This document shows, piece by piece, positions 25,793 to 33,158 of a stretch of 64,000 bases of DNA. Below the pieces are notes generated by a model. The model had not been told where the DNA came from, did not search any database, and was given only the letters and a program-made list of their open reading frames with translations. The translations under genes were made by a program, and so were the position numbers. Positions within the stretch are counted from its first letter, which is position 1; each line of letters starts with the position of its first letter. The stretch comes from Acidobacteriaceae bacterium (GTDB lineage: Bacteria > Acidobacteriota > Terriglobia > Terriglobales > Acidobacteriaceae). The DNA is taken from NCBI GenBank assembly GCA_035944135.1, contig DASZBM010000004.1, forward strand, positions 124,001 to 188,000. Direction: 5' to 3'.

Positions 25793-26128
25793 ATGGGCAA
25801 GCTACCGATAAAGAACGGAACCCCGGTGGGCTCCGTGTCACTGTGCAGAACCTGCACGAGCGCACAGATCATGACAGGCTTCAGGGAGTCGGAGCTGATC
25901 ACGATCTGCGACAACGTTCGTCCCAACCTGGTCGTGCCGTTCAATGTGTATGAATGCACCGGCTATTACGACAAGAACAGGCCCAGCTGGGACGAGATGA
26001 AGAAGCTGGCGATCCATGTTGAACCTCACTCTACGTTGAAACCTGTCGGGTTCAAGACCGGTGTTGGATTCACGCAGGCAACGTCGGTTCGAGTCGGCGC
26101 GGACGACGAAGACGAGCTCGATGACTAA
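25793..26128 (+). CDS. Small cysteine-containing protein of unknown function, linked to Ro60/Y RNAs
   Basis: I do not recognise this 111-aa protein. It has CxxC at C18-C21 (SLCRTCTSA), then C39 (TICDN) and C55 (VYECTGYYD), a spacing compatible with a four-Cys zinc site. The centre, NVRPNLVVPFNVYECTGY, looks structured, and the last ten residues are very acidic (ADDEDELDD). No signal or membrane segment is seen. It lies 42 bp after Y RNA 4 and ends 8 bp before Y RNA 5, all on the strand of the Ro60 gene, so a role in Y RNA or Ro60 function is a reasonable guess only. Confidence 0.72.
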   Translation: MGKLPIKNGTPVGSVSLCRTCTSAQIMTGFRESELITICDNVRPNLVVPFNVYECTGYYDKNRPSWDEMKKLAIHVEPHSTLKPVGFKTGVGFTQATSVRVGADDEDELDD

Positions 26129-26136
26129 TTGAAGAT

Positions 26137-26244
26137 TCGCCGGTGGCGCAGACGACGGTTACTTCATCGGGTAATCCCCGATCACCAAAAAAGCACGTGT
26201 TGTCTGCCTGCTGCCGTATCCCGTTGTCGTTTATTCCCCGGCGA
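26137..26244 (+). ncRNA. Y RNA 5
   Basis: The closing stem is TCGCCGG / CCGGCGA (26137-26143 with 26238-26244). TGGCGCA faces GTTTATTCC (internal loop identical to Y RNA 4 on the 5' side). The second stem is GACGACGG / CCGTTGTC, 8 bp with one G-U. TTACTTC is at 26159-26165. The apex has a hairpin ATCGGG-TAATC-CCCGAT and an A-rich stretch, with no T-arm sequence. It lies between the small Cys protein and the Ro60 gene and could be cut from a common transcript. Confidence 0.82.
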
Positions 26245-26319
26245 TTCAACTTCGCGAGTGACTCGGAGTTACCAACTCGCGGAATTTGCAGCAACAGCAC
26301 TTACAGAAGGAGGTGCGCG

Positions 26320-27639
26320 ATGAAGCTGAACATTTTGAAGTTTGCCCATCTCGCTCGGCCACGCACCCACGAGGGTGCGCCGGCTGTGGCCATTACCCCG
26401 GAGCAGGCGCTGCGGCGCTCTGTGCTCGCGTGCATGCTGTGGGAGGACGAGTTTTACGAGAGCGGCGTCACCATCGCCGCGCGGATCCGCGAGCTTGTAC
26501 CGAAGGTCGAGCCGGCGCGGGTCGCTGCGCTGGCGACCGAGGCGCGGACCTTGATGAAGCTGCGTCACGCTCCGTTGCTGCTTGTGCGCGAGATGGCGCG
26601 TCATGCCACTCACCGTGCGTTGGTTGCGCAGACGCTTGCGTCTGTGATCCAGCGTGCCGATGAGCTCTCGGAGTTCGTCGCCATCTACTGGGCCGATGGG
26701 CGTACGCCGCTCTCCGCACAGGTGAAGAAGGGCCTGGCGGCAGCGTTCACGCGGTTCGACGAGTACGCGCTCGCGAAGTACGACCGGGCAGCGGCGGTGC
26801 GTCTGCGTGACGTGCTGTTTCTCTCGCACGCGAAGCCTGTGGATGCAGCGCAGGCAGCGCTGTGGAAGCGGCTGATCGCGGGTGAGCTCGCGACTCCGGA
26901 TACGTGGGAGGTCGCGCTGTCGACTGGCGGCAAGGAGGCCGACAAGCGTGCAACGTGGGAGCGTCTGCTCGGTGAGCGCAAGCTCGGGGCGCTGGCTTTG
27001 CTGCGCAACCTTCGCAACATGAAGGAGGCGCAGGTTGACGAGCGGCTTGTTGTCGAGGGACTCGCTGCGATGAAGACGGATCGCGTCCTTCCGTTCCGCT
27101 TCCTGGCTGCTACGCGGCATGCGCCGCAGTGGGAGGAGGCACTGGAGGCTGCAATGTTCCGGGCTGTCGCGGGCCGCGAGAAGCTGGCCGGACACACCGT
27201 CCTGTTGGTCGACGTGTCCGGGTCGATGGTCGCGCCGCTGTCACGGCGGTCGGAGATGCTGCGCACGGATGCGGCCTATGGACTGGCGATCCTGCTTCGC
27301 GAGACTGCAGAGAAGGTGAGCGTTTACACCTTCTCGAACGACGCGAAGCTGGTGCCACCGCGGCGTGGTTTCGCTCTACGTGATGCGATGGAGGCCAGCC
27401 AGCCGCACTCGGGTACGTACCTGGGTAAGGCACTGGATGCGGTCGAGGGATCGTATGACCGCATCGTTGTGGTTACCGACGAGCAGGCGCACGACCGGGT
27501 CGCTGCACCGCGCGGACGGGGCTACGTGGTGAACGTGGCCAGCGCACGCAACGGCGTGGGGTACGGACCGTGGACGCACATCGACGGCTGGAGCGAGGCC
27601 GTCATTGACTACATCCGCGAGGCAGAGCGCGCGGGTTAA
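26320..27639 (+). CDS. rsr: Ro60/Rsr orthologue (TROVE plus von Willebrand A domain)
   Basis: Ro proteins are ring-shaped RNA-binding proteins that hold Y RNAs and misfolded RNAs, and in bacteria work with exonucleases such as PNPase. The 439-aa protein has HEAT-like TROVE helices (about 20-285) with EDEFYESGVTIAARI, and a vWA domain with a complete MIDAS: LVDVSGSM (D298, S300, S302), SGTYLGKAL (T366) and VVTDEQ (D387). It is shorter than animal Ro60 (about 540 aa). ATG 26320 follows AGAAGGAGG at close to ideal spacing; the frame is open upstream but runs through Y RNA 5 and is rejected. The upstream Y RNA array strongly supports the assignment. Confidence 0.93.
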   Translation: MKLNILKFAHLARPRTHEGAPAVAITPEQALRRSVLACMLWEDEFYESGVTIAARIRELVPKVEPARVAALATEARTLMKLRHAPLLLVREMARHATHRALVAQTLASVIQRADELSEFVAIYWADGRTPLSAQVKKGLAAAFTRFDEYALAKYDRAAAVRLRDVLFLSHAKPVDAAQAALWKRLIAGELATPDTWEVALSTGGKEADKRATWERLLGERKLGALALLRNLRNMKEAQVDERLVVEGLAAMKTDRVLPFRFLAATRHAPQWEEALEAAMFRAVAGREKLAGHTVLLVDVSGSMVAPLSRRSEMLRTDAAYGLAILLRETAEKVSVYTFSNDAKLVPPRRGFALRDAMEASQPHSGTYLGKALDAVEGSYDRIVVVTDEQAHDRVAAPRGRGYVVNVASARNGVGYGPWTHIDGWSEAVIDYIREAERAG

Positions 27640-27644
27640 CCATT

Positions 27645-27681
27645 GCATGCTGGCAGGCGCTTGTCTGGGCCTGCCGCATGC
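27645..27681 (+). terminator. Strong hairpin just after the Ro60 gene
   Basis: GCATGC plus GGCAGGC (one bulged T between them) pairs with GCCTGCC plus GCATGC, a 13-bp stem around a 10-nt loop. It starts five bases past the stop. No U tract follows, so it could be a Rho-type or 3'-end-protecting structure rather than a classic terminator. Confidence 0.55.
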
Positions 27682-27717
27682 AGCTGTATTGATGGACTGG
27701 CTTACGAAAGCATTCGG

Positions 27718-28608
27718 CTACGAGGGCCAGACGCGGGTGGCGGTTCCGGCGAGGAGTTGCCGGTGCTCGGCTTTGGAGAGGAATGGAAGGTGGTCGCGAT
27801 AGAGAGCGACGCGGCGGTCGTAGCTGAGGAGCTCTGGTTTGATGGGCCAGTCGGTTCCCCACATGAGGCGGTTGGTGCCGAAGGAGTCGCGCAGACGAGC
27901 GATCATGGCGAGCACGTCGGGGTAGGGATAGGGGAGTTTGGAGAGAGACCACGGGTGGGAGACTTTGAGGTAGAGGTTTGGATAACGGGCTAGTGAGCGC
28001 AGGAGTTCGAAGCCTTGTGCGTCGTCGACGGGGCAGTCGGCCATGTGATCGATGACGGTAGTGAGCGCGGGGAATTTGTCGAGTAAGGGAACGATGTCGG
28101 GGAGACGGCCGACGGGCAAAAGCAAGGTCATGGGGACCTTGAGGTCTTCGCAGCGCTTCCAGAGAGGCGGCATGAGTGGGTCGCGGATCCAGTCTCCGGT
28201 GGCATTGGCGGCCGGGCTGAGGCGAACGCCGCGGCAGCCCTGGTCGGTCCAGTAAGAGAGATGGTCGGGTGCGGCTGGGTCCTGCGGGTCGACGCGGCAG
28301 ACTGCGGCGAATTTTTCCGGATGCGCGCGCAGCGTGGCGACGAGGAAGCGGTTGTCCCACTTGTAGTGAATGACCTGGATGAGCACGGTCCTGGAGATGT
28401 TGTTGGAGCGCATTTTTGCGAGAAGCGAGGAGGGTGAGGCGTCGACGTTGGGTGGGACGTTTGCGCCGGGGGAGAACGGGAAACGGGGGTTAGTTTCCCA
28501 AACGTGGACGTGGGAATCGACAAGGTAGTAGGGCAGCGGCGCGGCGGATAACGCGTTGGGCGCGCATGCGGCTGCGACTGCCGATGCGAGGAAGTCTCTG
28601 CGGTTCAT
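27718..28608 (-). CDS. Amidohydrolase_2-family metal-dependent hydrolase, Tat-type signal
   Basis: This 296-aa TIM-barrel protein starts with MNRRDFLASAVAAACAPNAL, a short Tat-like signal. The active-site signs are DSHVHVWE near residue 31, IDHMADCP and WGTDWPIKPEL, as in sugar-lactonases and related amidohydrolases (L-rhamnono- or L-fuconolactonase type). It should be periplasmic. The substrate is not known. It is convergent with the Ro60 gene, 78 bp apart. Confidence 0.86.
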   Translation of the reverse strand: MNRRDFLASAVAAACAPNALSAAPLPYYLVDSHVHVWETNPRFPFSPGANVPPNVDASPSSLLAKMRSNNISRTVLIQVIHYKWDNRFLVATLRAHPEKFAAVCRVDPQDPAAPDHLSYWTDQGCRGVRLSPAANATGDWIRDPLMPPLWKRCEDLKVPMTLLLPVGRLPDIVPLLDKFPALTTVIDHMADCPVDDAQGFELLRSLARYPNLYLKVSHPWSLSKLPYPYPDVLAMIARLRDSFGTNRLMWGTDWPIKPELLSYDRRVALYRDHLPFLSKAEHRQLLAGTATRVWPS

Positions 28609-28727
28609 GCGCGTCTCGTTTCCGTGCCGCCAGTATAGGGTCGGGACGAATGTGTTCGGTGTGCAGCCGGGATTACTATTTTCCGTCTATAGCTGTATGC
28701 GGTAACTCAGTCAGGGAGAGTTTCTCC

Positions 28728-30023
28728 ATGTTGTCCCGGTTACTTCCAGCGTTTGTTCTGATGGCGCCGATGGCATTTGGCCAGGGGATTTTTGGAACGC
28801 CTACGGGACATCCGAGGGCGGGCGATGCTTCGCCCGATCTCGTGTTTCAGGAGGTGTTGAGTGCGCCTGCGGCTGGGTCTTCATCGTCGCCGAATTTGTC
28901 CGGGCAGGTAACGGTCCTGAGTTTCTTTCCGGATACCTCGCACAACCCTAAGCCTGTCGCCGACTGGAATGCGCGTGTGGATGAGTACGCGCAGCGGCAC
29001 GTGCAGTTTGTGTGGATTACGGGCGAGGACAAGCGAACGCTGATGCCTGCCCTGGCGCGGCACCCAATTAAAGGATGGGTGCTGTATGACCCGGGCGGCG
29101 CGACGGCGAAAGCGTTCGGGCTCGATACTCCGGTGAATGTTTATGTCGGGCCGGACCGCAAAATCGTGGGGTTTCAGCAGGGCTATATTCCCGATGAGGC
29201 GACATTGAATGCGGTGCTCGAGGGGCGGATTGTTTTGGAACGGCCTACGCCGGCAACGATCACAACGTTTCGAGAGAACAACCTGGTGGCGCTGGATTCT
29301 GCGCCTGCCAGGATGCCGCGAGCGGAGGACTACCGGCCGCATTTGACGCCGTCTCACACAGTTCACATCACGCCATCGACCGCCAGCCAGCGCGGCAACT
29401 TTGGATCCGATGATTACTGGGTGCTTCAGGGAGTGACGTTAAAGGAAGCGATCGAGGAACTTTACGATGTGAGCTCAATCCGCAGCGAGCTGCCTGCAAC
29501 TGTGAATACTGCGAAACGCTATGACTTTGCGGCGCTGCTGCCGCACCCGGAAAGTCGCGCGGCGATGAAGGAACGATTCAAGCAGGCGCTGCTGGAACAC
29601 TTTCATCTGAGCGTCTCGCACGAGGGCCGGCTCACCAATGTTTATGTTGTGAGTCTCGAGCCGGGTCGCAGACCGCCGGTGGAAAGGACGAGTGAGTTTG
29701 GTTCGAGATCGTCGAGCGTTGGTCTTAGCGTGGCGGGAGGCTGGGGGCAGAGCGTGGAGGAGTTGAAGCCGGAGAGTCTCGAGGCCCTTTACAGCATTGG
29801 CGAGCGGGGAACGATGGACGAGCTCTGTCGCGATCTTGAAGGATCCCTGGATCGACCGGTTGTGAATGAGACGAACCTCGAGGGTCGCTATCGGATCGAA
29901 GTGCAGCTTCCCGCTGATCCGAAGGCCAGCTTTCTGACGATGCTGCGCGAACGGACCGGGCTGGTGATCCGTCCGGGGCAGAGAAGGATCACGTTCCTGA
30001 AGTTCAAGGCGGATGAGCGCTAG
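28728..30023 (+). CDS. Thioredoxin-like domain fused to a TIGR03435-type domain, exported
   Basis: The 431-aa protein starts at ATG 28728 behind AGGGAGAG and has a signal peptide (LSRLLPAFVLMAPMAFGQ). Residues about 30-165 look like an AhpC/TSA-type thioredoxin fold (GQVTVLSFFPDTS, VDEYAQRHVQFVWITGEDK, VNVYVGPDRKIVGF) but lack the CxxC pair. Residues about 200-431 match the TIGR03435 family, including VTLKEAIEELYDV, FKQALLEHFHLSVSHE and the end ERTGLVIRPGQRRITFLKF. TIGR03435 proteins are abundant in Acidobacteriota and of unknown role. Confidence 0.78.
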   Translation: MLSRLLPAFVLMAPMAFGQGIFGTPTGHPRAGDASPDLVFQEVLSAPAAGSSSSPNLSGQVTVLSFFPDTSHNPKPVADWNARVDEYAQRHVQFVWITGEDKRTLMPALARHPIKGWVLYDPGGATAKAFGLDTPVNVYVGPDRKIVGFQQGYIPDEATLNAVLEGRIVLERPTPATITTFRENNLVALDSAPARMPRAEDYRPHLTPSHTVHITPSTASQRGNFGSDDYWVLQGVTLKEAIEELYDVSSIRSELPATVNTAKRYDFAALLPHPESRAAMKERFKQALLEHFHLSVSHEGRLTNVYVVSLEPGRRPPVERTSEFGSRSSSVGLSVAGGWGQSVEELKPESLEALYSIGERGTMDELCRDLEGSLDRPVVNETNLEGRYRIEVQLPADPKASFLTMLRERTGLVIRPGQRRITFLKFKADER

Positions 30024-30175
30024 CGGTTCTTTCTGCTCGTGGATTTAGGTGCGCGCTCGGGAAGCTTGAGTCCTTTGCTGGATTGTTCCCATTCCTTGAC
30101 GTCGACACCCTGCTTTTCCAGTTTGGCTTTGTTGGCTTCGAAGTAGCGGCGCTGCGCCTCGCTTTTGAACGGCAT
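30020..30175 (-). CDS. Small conserved basic protein
   Basis: This 51-aa protein begins MPFKSEAQRRYFEANKAKLE, a recurring small protein type in bacteria and phages, and ends in a Lys/Arg/Ser-rich tail. A strong Shine-Dalgarno (TAAGGAGGG) precedes ATG 30175, which rules out the longer open frame to 30289. Its stop overlaps the convergent TIGR03435 gene's stop by three bases. Function unknown; a nucleic-acid-associated role is possible from the charge. Confidence 0.78.
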   Translation of the reverse strand: MPFKSEAQRRYFEANKAKLEKQGVDVKEWEQSSKGLKLPERAPKSTSRKNR

Positions 30176-30244
30176 GGAAGGGCCCTCCTTACAAGTTCGA
30201 CGCGCTTCCGGGTTTAAGAGGTTTGGACGTCTTGGTGAGGCAGA

Positions 30245-30301
30245 GGGTCTCGGGGTCCTTCGACTCCGCGCCACTTCGTGACGCTTCACTCAGGATGACA
30301 A
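30245..30301. repeat. Dispersed CCTTCGACT...TCAGGATGACA-type repeat
   Basis: The segment GGGTCCTTCGACTCCGC, then CTTCGTGACGCTTC and ACTCAGGATGACA, has the form of a widespread intergenic repeat in several bacterial phyla (recalled, not searched). It can fold into an imperfect hairpin. A related fragment, GCAGATCCCC-TCCG-GGGATGACAAC, lies at 38957. No coding role. Confidence 0.5.
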
Positions 30302-30355
30302 GTATTTTGATCGATCGAGATCTCAGAGGGAGACAGCGAGTGATCCGGGCGATCG

Positions 30356-33028
30356 CTAGAAGAGGCGTTCGGCGCGGCGGAGGTTGCCGGCGCTGCCGAT
30401 GTTGGCGAGGGTGAAGTTGAAGCGGTAGGCGTTCTCGTTGCGGACGGCGCCGAGCTCATACTTTCGGTACTCGACAGAGAGGCCGCAGCAGTTCCAGTTG
30501 TAGTTGGCCTGGATGGCCGCGTACTGGACGGTTCCGAGGTTGATGTCGAGGCCAGCGTTGGCGGCAAGGGCGAGGCCGGGGCGGTTGGGGTCGCCGAAGC
30601 CGCCCAGGACGCGCATCTGCTTGAAGTTCGAAGTGGGTGACCCGACGAGCGTCTGCTGGTCGTTGTTGTTGGTGTCGATGGTCTCGGTGTAGAAGCGGCC
30701 GGGCGCGTTGAGGAGAGCATAGGAGACGCCACCGAAGAATTGGCCCTTGCGGGCGTCGAAGAAGATGTTGGAGCTGGTGTACTTCTTGGCGCCGGTGTCG
30801 TAGTCGAAGTCCCACTCGACGTCGGTGTGGCCGGAGGTGCGGAAGCGCATGCGGGAGATGAGCGGGGAGATGTTGCGGGGCTCGGTGAGGAAGGCGATGC
30901 CGGAGAGGGAGAGCGTGCTGTCGAAGAGGTTGCGGCGGCCGTTGAGGACGGCGTTGCCGAAGGTGGGGTCGAAGAAGTAGCGCTGGGCGAGGCGCCAGGA
31001 GAACCACTCCTGTTGTTTGGGCGTGGTGGGCTGGTTGCAGTCGTCCGCTTTGGCGTGGGTGCGGGTGGGCTCCTGCGGGGCCTGCGCGGAGGCGTCGGGG
31101 ATGCCGTTGGCGTCGGTGCTCTGGTCGGGCGTGGGATTGAGGACGTCAGGAAGCTCAGCCGGCGCGAGTTGAATGCCGGTGGTGGAGGTGGAGGTCGTCG
31201 TGGGGCAGCCGGGCTTTGGTTTGATGGCCTTGGTTTTGGGCCGGGAGTAGAGGTGCTGGGTGGCGCCGTACTCGAGCTCGTTGGTATCGGAGGCGAGATC
31301 GACGTCGTCGAAGCGGAGGATGGAGAGGAAGTTGTCGACGCCGTGGGTGATGCGATAGGTGAACTCGGGCTCGATTGTGTGGCGGATCTCGGTGCCGAAG
31401 AGGCTCTGCAGAGAGGCGGGGACCTGGAAGGTGCGCTCGATGGCAGGCGGCAGGACGTTGAGCTGGAAGTCGACGTTGGCGCGGTTGACGGGTGTGGTGA
31501 GTTCGATGGGCGGCTGGCCGGCGGTGTAGGGTGTCTGGCGGGAGCGGGAGTAGAAGGTCTCGCGGCCGGCGATGGATGCGAGAACGCGCCAGCCGTCGCC
31601 GCGCAAGGGGAGCGAGAGCTCGGGGCGAACATCGAGGCGCTCGACGATGCCCGAGGAGGTGAAGTTGGGTTGTGAGCGTTTGAGGCCGGCGACGGAGCCG
31701 GTGAGCGAGAAGAGGAGAGGCGTGTTGCCGAGGGGCCGGTCCAGTGTTTGGAGGTCGAGCGAGGGGACGTGCAGGATGTGGACCTGCTCGCCGGGCTCGT
31801 TGTTGATTGGGACGCGCTTGAGGCCCTGGTAGCGGTCGGCGCGGACGTCCATAGAGATACCACGGTTCTGGTCGACGAGGTAGCCGATGGAAGTGATGTC
31901 GGAGCTCACGGCCTGATTGAAGTTTTCGGTGAAAGCCTCGCGATAGACGTAAGAGCTTAGATATTCGGCGTCGCCAACCATGCGGGTGGTGCCCGTGAGC
32001 TGCTTGCGGAAGGCGGCAGTGACGTCTTCGCCGCCCTGGTTGGTGAAGGTGCCCCCGGTGGGAGTGAAGCCGCGGTCCTGCAGGGCGGAGAAGTGGGCCT
32101 GGAAGAAATTTTCGTCGAAGCCCTTGGCACGGAATGTGGCGGATTCATCCCAGCCGCGGAGGGAATAGTACTGCAGGCCGAGGGTGAGGTCGGCGGAGCG
32201 GCCAAGCGTCAGGTAGAGCTCTTCGCCGATGATCCAGCCTTTGGTGCTGGACTGGCTGAGGATGGGGATGAGGATGCCGCTCTGGCGCTGCTCGGTGTTG
32301 ACGGGGTGCGTGGCGTAGGGGAGAAAGAAGAGCGGGAAGCCGAGGAGGTGGAAGACAGTAGCGCCGGCGCGCGCCTGGTCCTGATTGAGGGAGAGATGGC
32401 CGGAGGTCAGGAGCCAGTCAGGGCGCGGAAGCAGACAGGAGGTGACGGAGCCGTCGTAGATGTCATAGGTCTGCGGGCCGGTTTTGACGACGAGTTTGCC
32501 GGAGAAGAGGAATGGGTTGGGGGTGACGAGGCCGGTGCGGCCGGATTCGGTGGGCGTAGTGGCGGCGCCATGCAACCCGATGGAGCCGGTGACGTCGTAG
32601 AAGCGGCCTGTATTGGTTTTGAGGTTGTAGGTGGCGTGCTGGGCGGACATGTATTCGTCGTTCTGGCCGCCGGAGAGGCGCACGTGGCCGTTGAGGGTGA
32701 GCTCGTGGGTGTCTTCGTCGTAAGAGATGGTATCGGCGCGGAGGAGGTGGTCGGTATAGGTGACTTCGACCTGCGTGCCGCGGGTGGGGTCGCCGGCGAG
32801 GAGGTAGACGCTGCCGTGTTTGGATTGGGTGTCGGCGACCCAGGAGATGGTGTCGGGGGATTTTTCGGGGGGAAGCGGGGTGGCGCGGGGGATCTGTGCG
32901 AGGTCGGGCTGCGACTCGGGCGTGGGTGCGGAGGGAAGAGGTGTCGGATTCGACACCTGCGCGCTGAGGAGATGTGGATGAAGCGCGGGCGGCGTGATGA
33001 TAGACAAGAATAGGACGGTCCGGCGCAT
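30356..33028 (-). CDS. lptD: LPS-assembly protein LptD
   Basis: LptD is the outer membrane beta-barrel that inserts lipopolysaccharide, with LptE as plug. The 890-aa protein has a signal peptide (RRTVLFLSIITPPALHPHLLSAQ), a Pro-rich linker, an OstA/LptA-like jellyroll (about 70-190, with YDEDTHELTLNGHVRLSGG), and the C-terminal barrel (VTSCLLPRPDWLLTSGHLSL, FLPYATHPVNTEQRQSGIL), closing in YRFNFTLANIGS. ATG 33028 is chosen as it gives the signal peptide. Its presence implies an LPS-bearing outer membrane. Divergent from the RDD gene. Confidence 0.92.
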   Translation of the reverse strand: MRRTVLFLSIITPPALHPHLLSAQVSNPTPLPSAPTPESQPDLAQIPRATPLPPEKSPDTISWVADTQSKHGSVYLLAGDPTRGTQVEVTYTDHLLRADTISYDEDTHELTLNGHVRLSGGQNDEYMSAQHATYNLKTNTGRFYDVTGSIGLHGAATTPTESGRTGLVTPNPFLFSGKLVVKTGPQTYDIYDGSVTSCLLPRPDWLLTSGHLSLNQDQARAGATVFHLLGFPLFFLPYATHPVNTEQRQSGILIPILSQSSTKGWIIGEELYLTLGRSADLTLGLQYYSLRGWDESATFRAKGFDENFFQAHFSALQDRGFTPTGGTFTNQGGEDVTAAFRKQLTGTTRMVGDAEYLSSYVYREAFTENFNQAVSSDITSIGYLVDQNRGISMDVRADRYQGLKRVPINNEPGEQVHILHVPSLDLQTLDRPLGNTPLLFSLTGSVAGLKRSQPNFTSSGIVERLDVRPELSLPLRGDGWRVLASIAGRETFYSRSRQTPYTAGQPPIELTTPVNRANVDFQLNVLPPAIERTFQVPASLQSLFGTEIRHTIEPEFTYRITHGVDNFLSILRFDDVDLASDTNELEYGATQHLYSRPKTKAIKPKPGCPTTTSTSTTGIQLAPAELPDVLNPTPDQSTDANGIPDASAQAPQEPTRTHAKADDCNQPTTPKQQEWFSWRLAQRYFFDPTFGNAVLNGRRNLFDSTLSLSGIAFLTEPRNISPLISRMRFRTSGHTDVEWDFDYDTGAKKYTSSNIFFDARKGQFFGGVSYALLNAPGRFYTETIDTNNNDQQTLVGSPTSNFKQMRVLGGFGDPNRPGLALAANAGLDINLGTVQYAAIQANYNWNCCGLSVEYRKYELGAVRNENAYRFNFTLANIGSAGNLRRAERLF

Positions 33029-33158
33029 CCGCGAACGCCAACGCACTCTCGTACGGGTTTTGATGGAGAGTGGGGCGCCGCAAGTCACAGACTTGAGATT
33101 AGACGATATGTTGCGCGCGAAGTTGTGACGCGAGCAACGGGTAACAGAGGCTTCGGTC

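Noticed and set aside
25288-26244. CRISPR-like array (repeated TTACTTC and TGGCGCA motifs)
   Set aside because: Repeats are short, spacing varies from about 90 to over 400 bases, and the intervening sequence folds by pairing. No cas genes are present.
26143-26319. Upstream extension of the Ro60 frame
   Set aside because: It runs through Y RNA 5, and a strong Shine-Dalgarno marks ATG 26320.
30286-31863. 525-codon minus-strand open frame rich in Pro, Ser and Thr
   Set aside because: It is an out-of-frame shadow of lptD caused by high GC; composition is non-protein-like.
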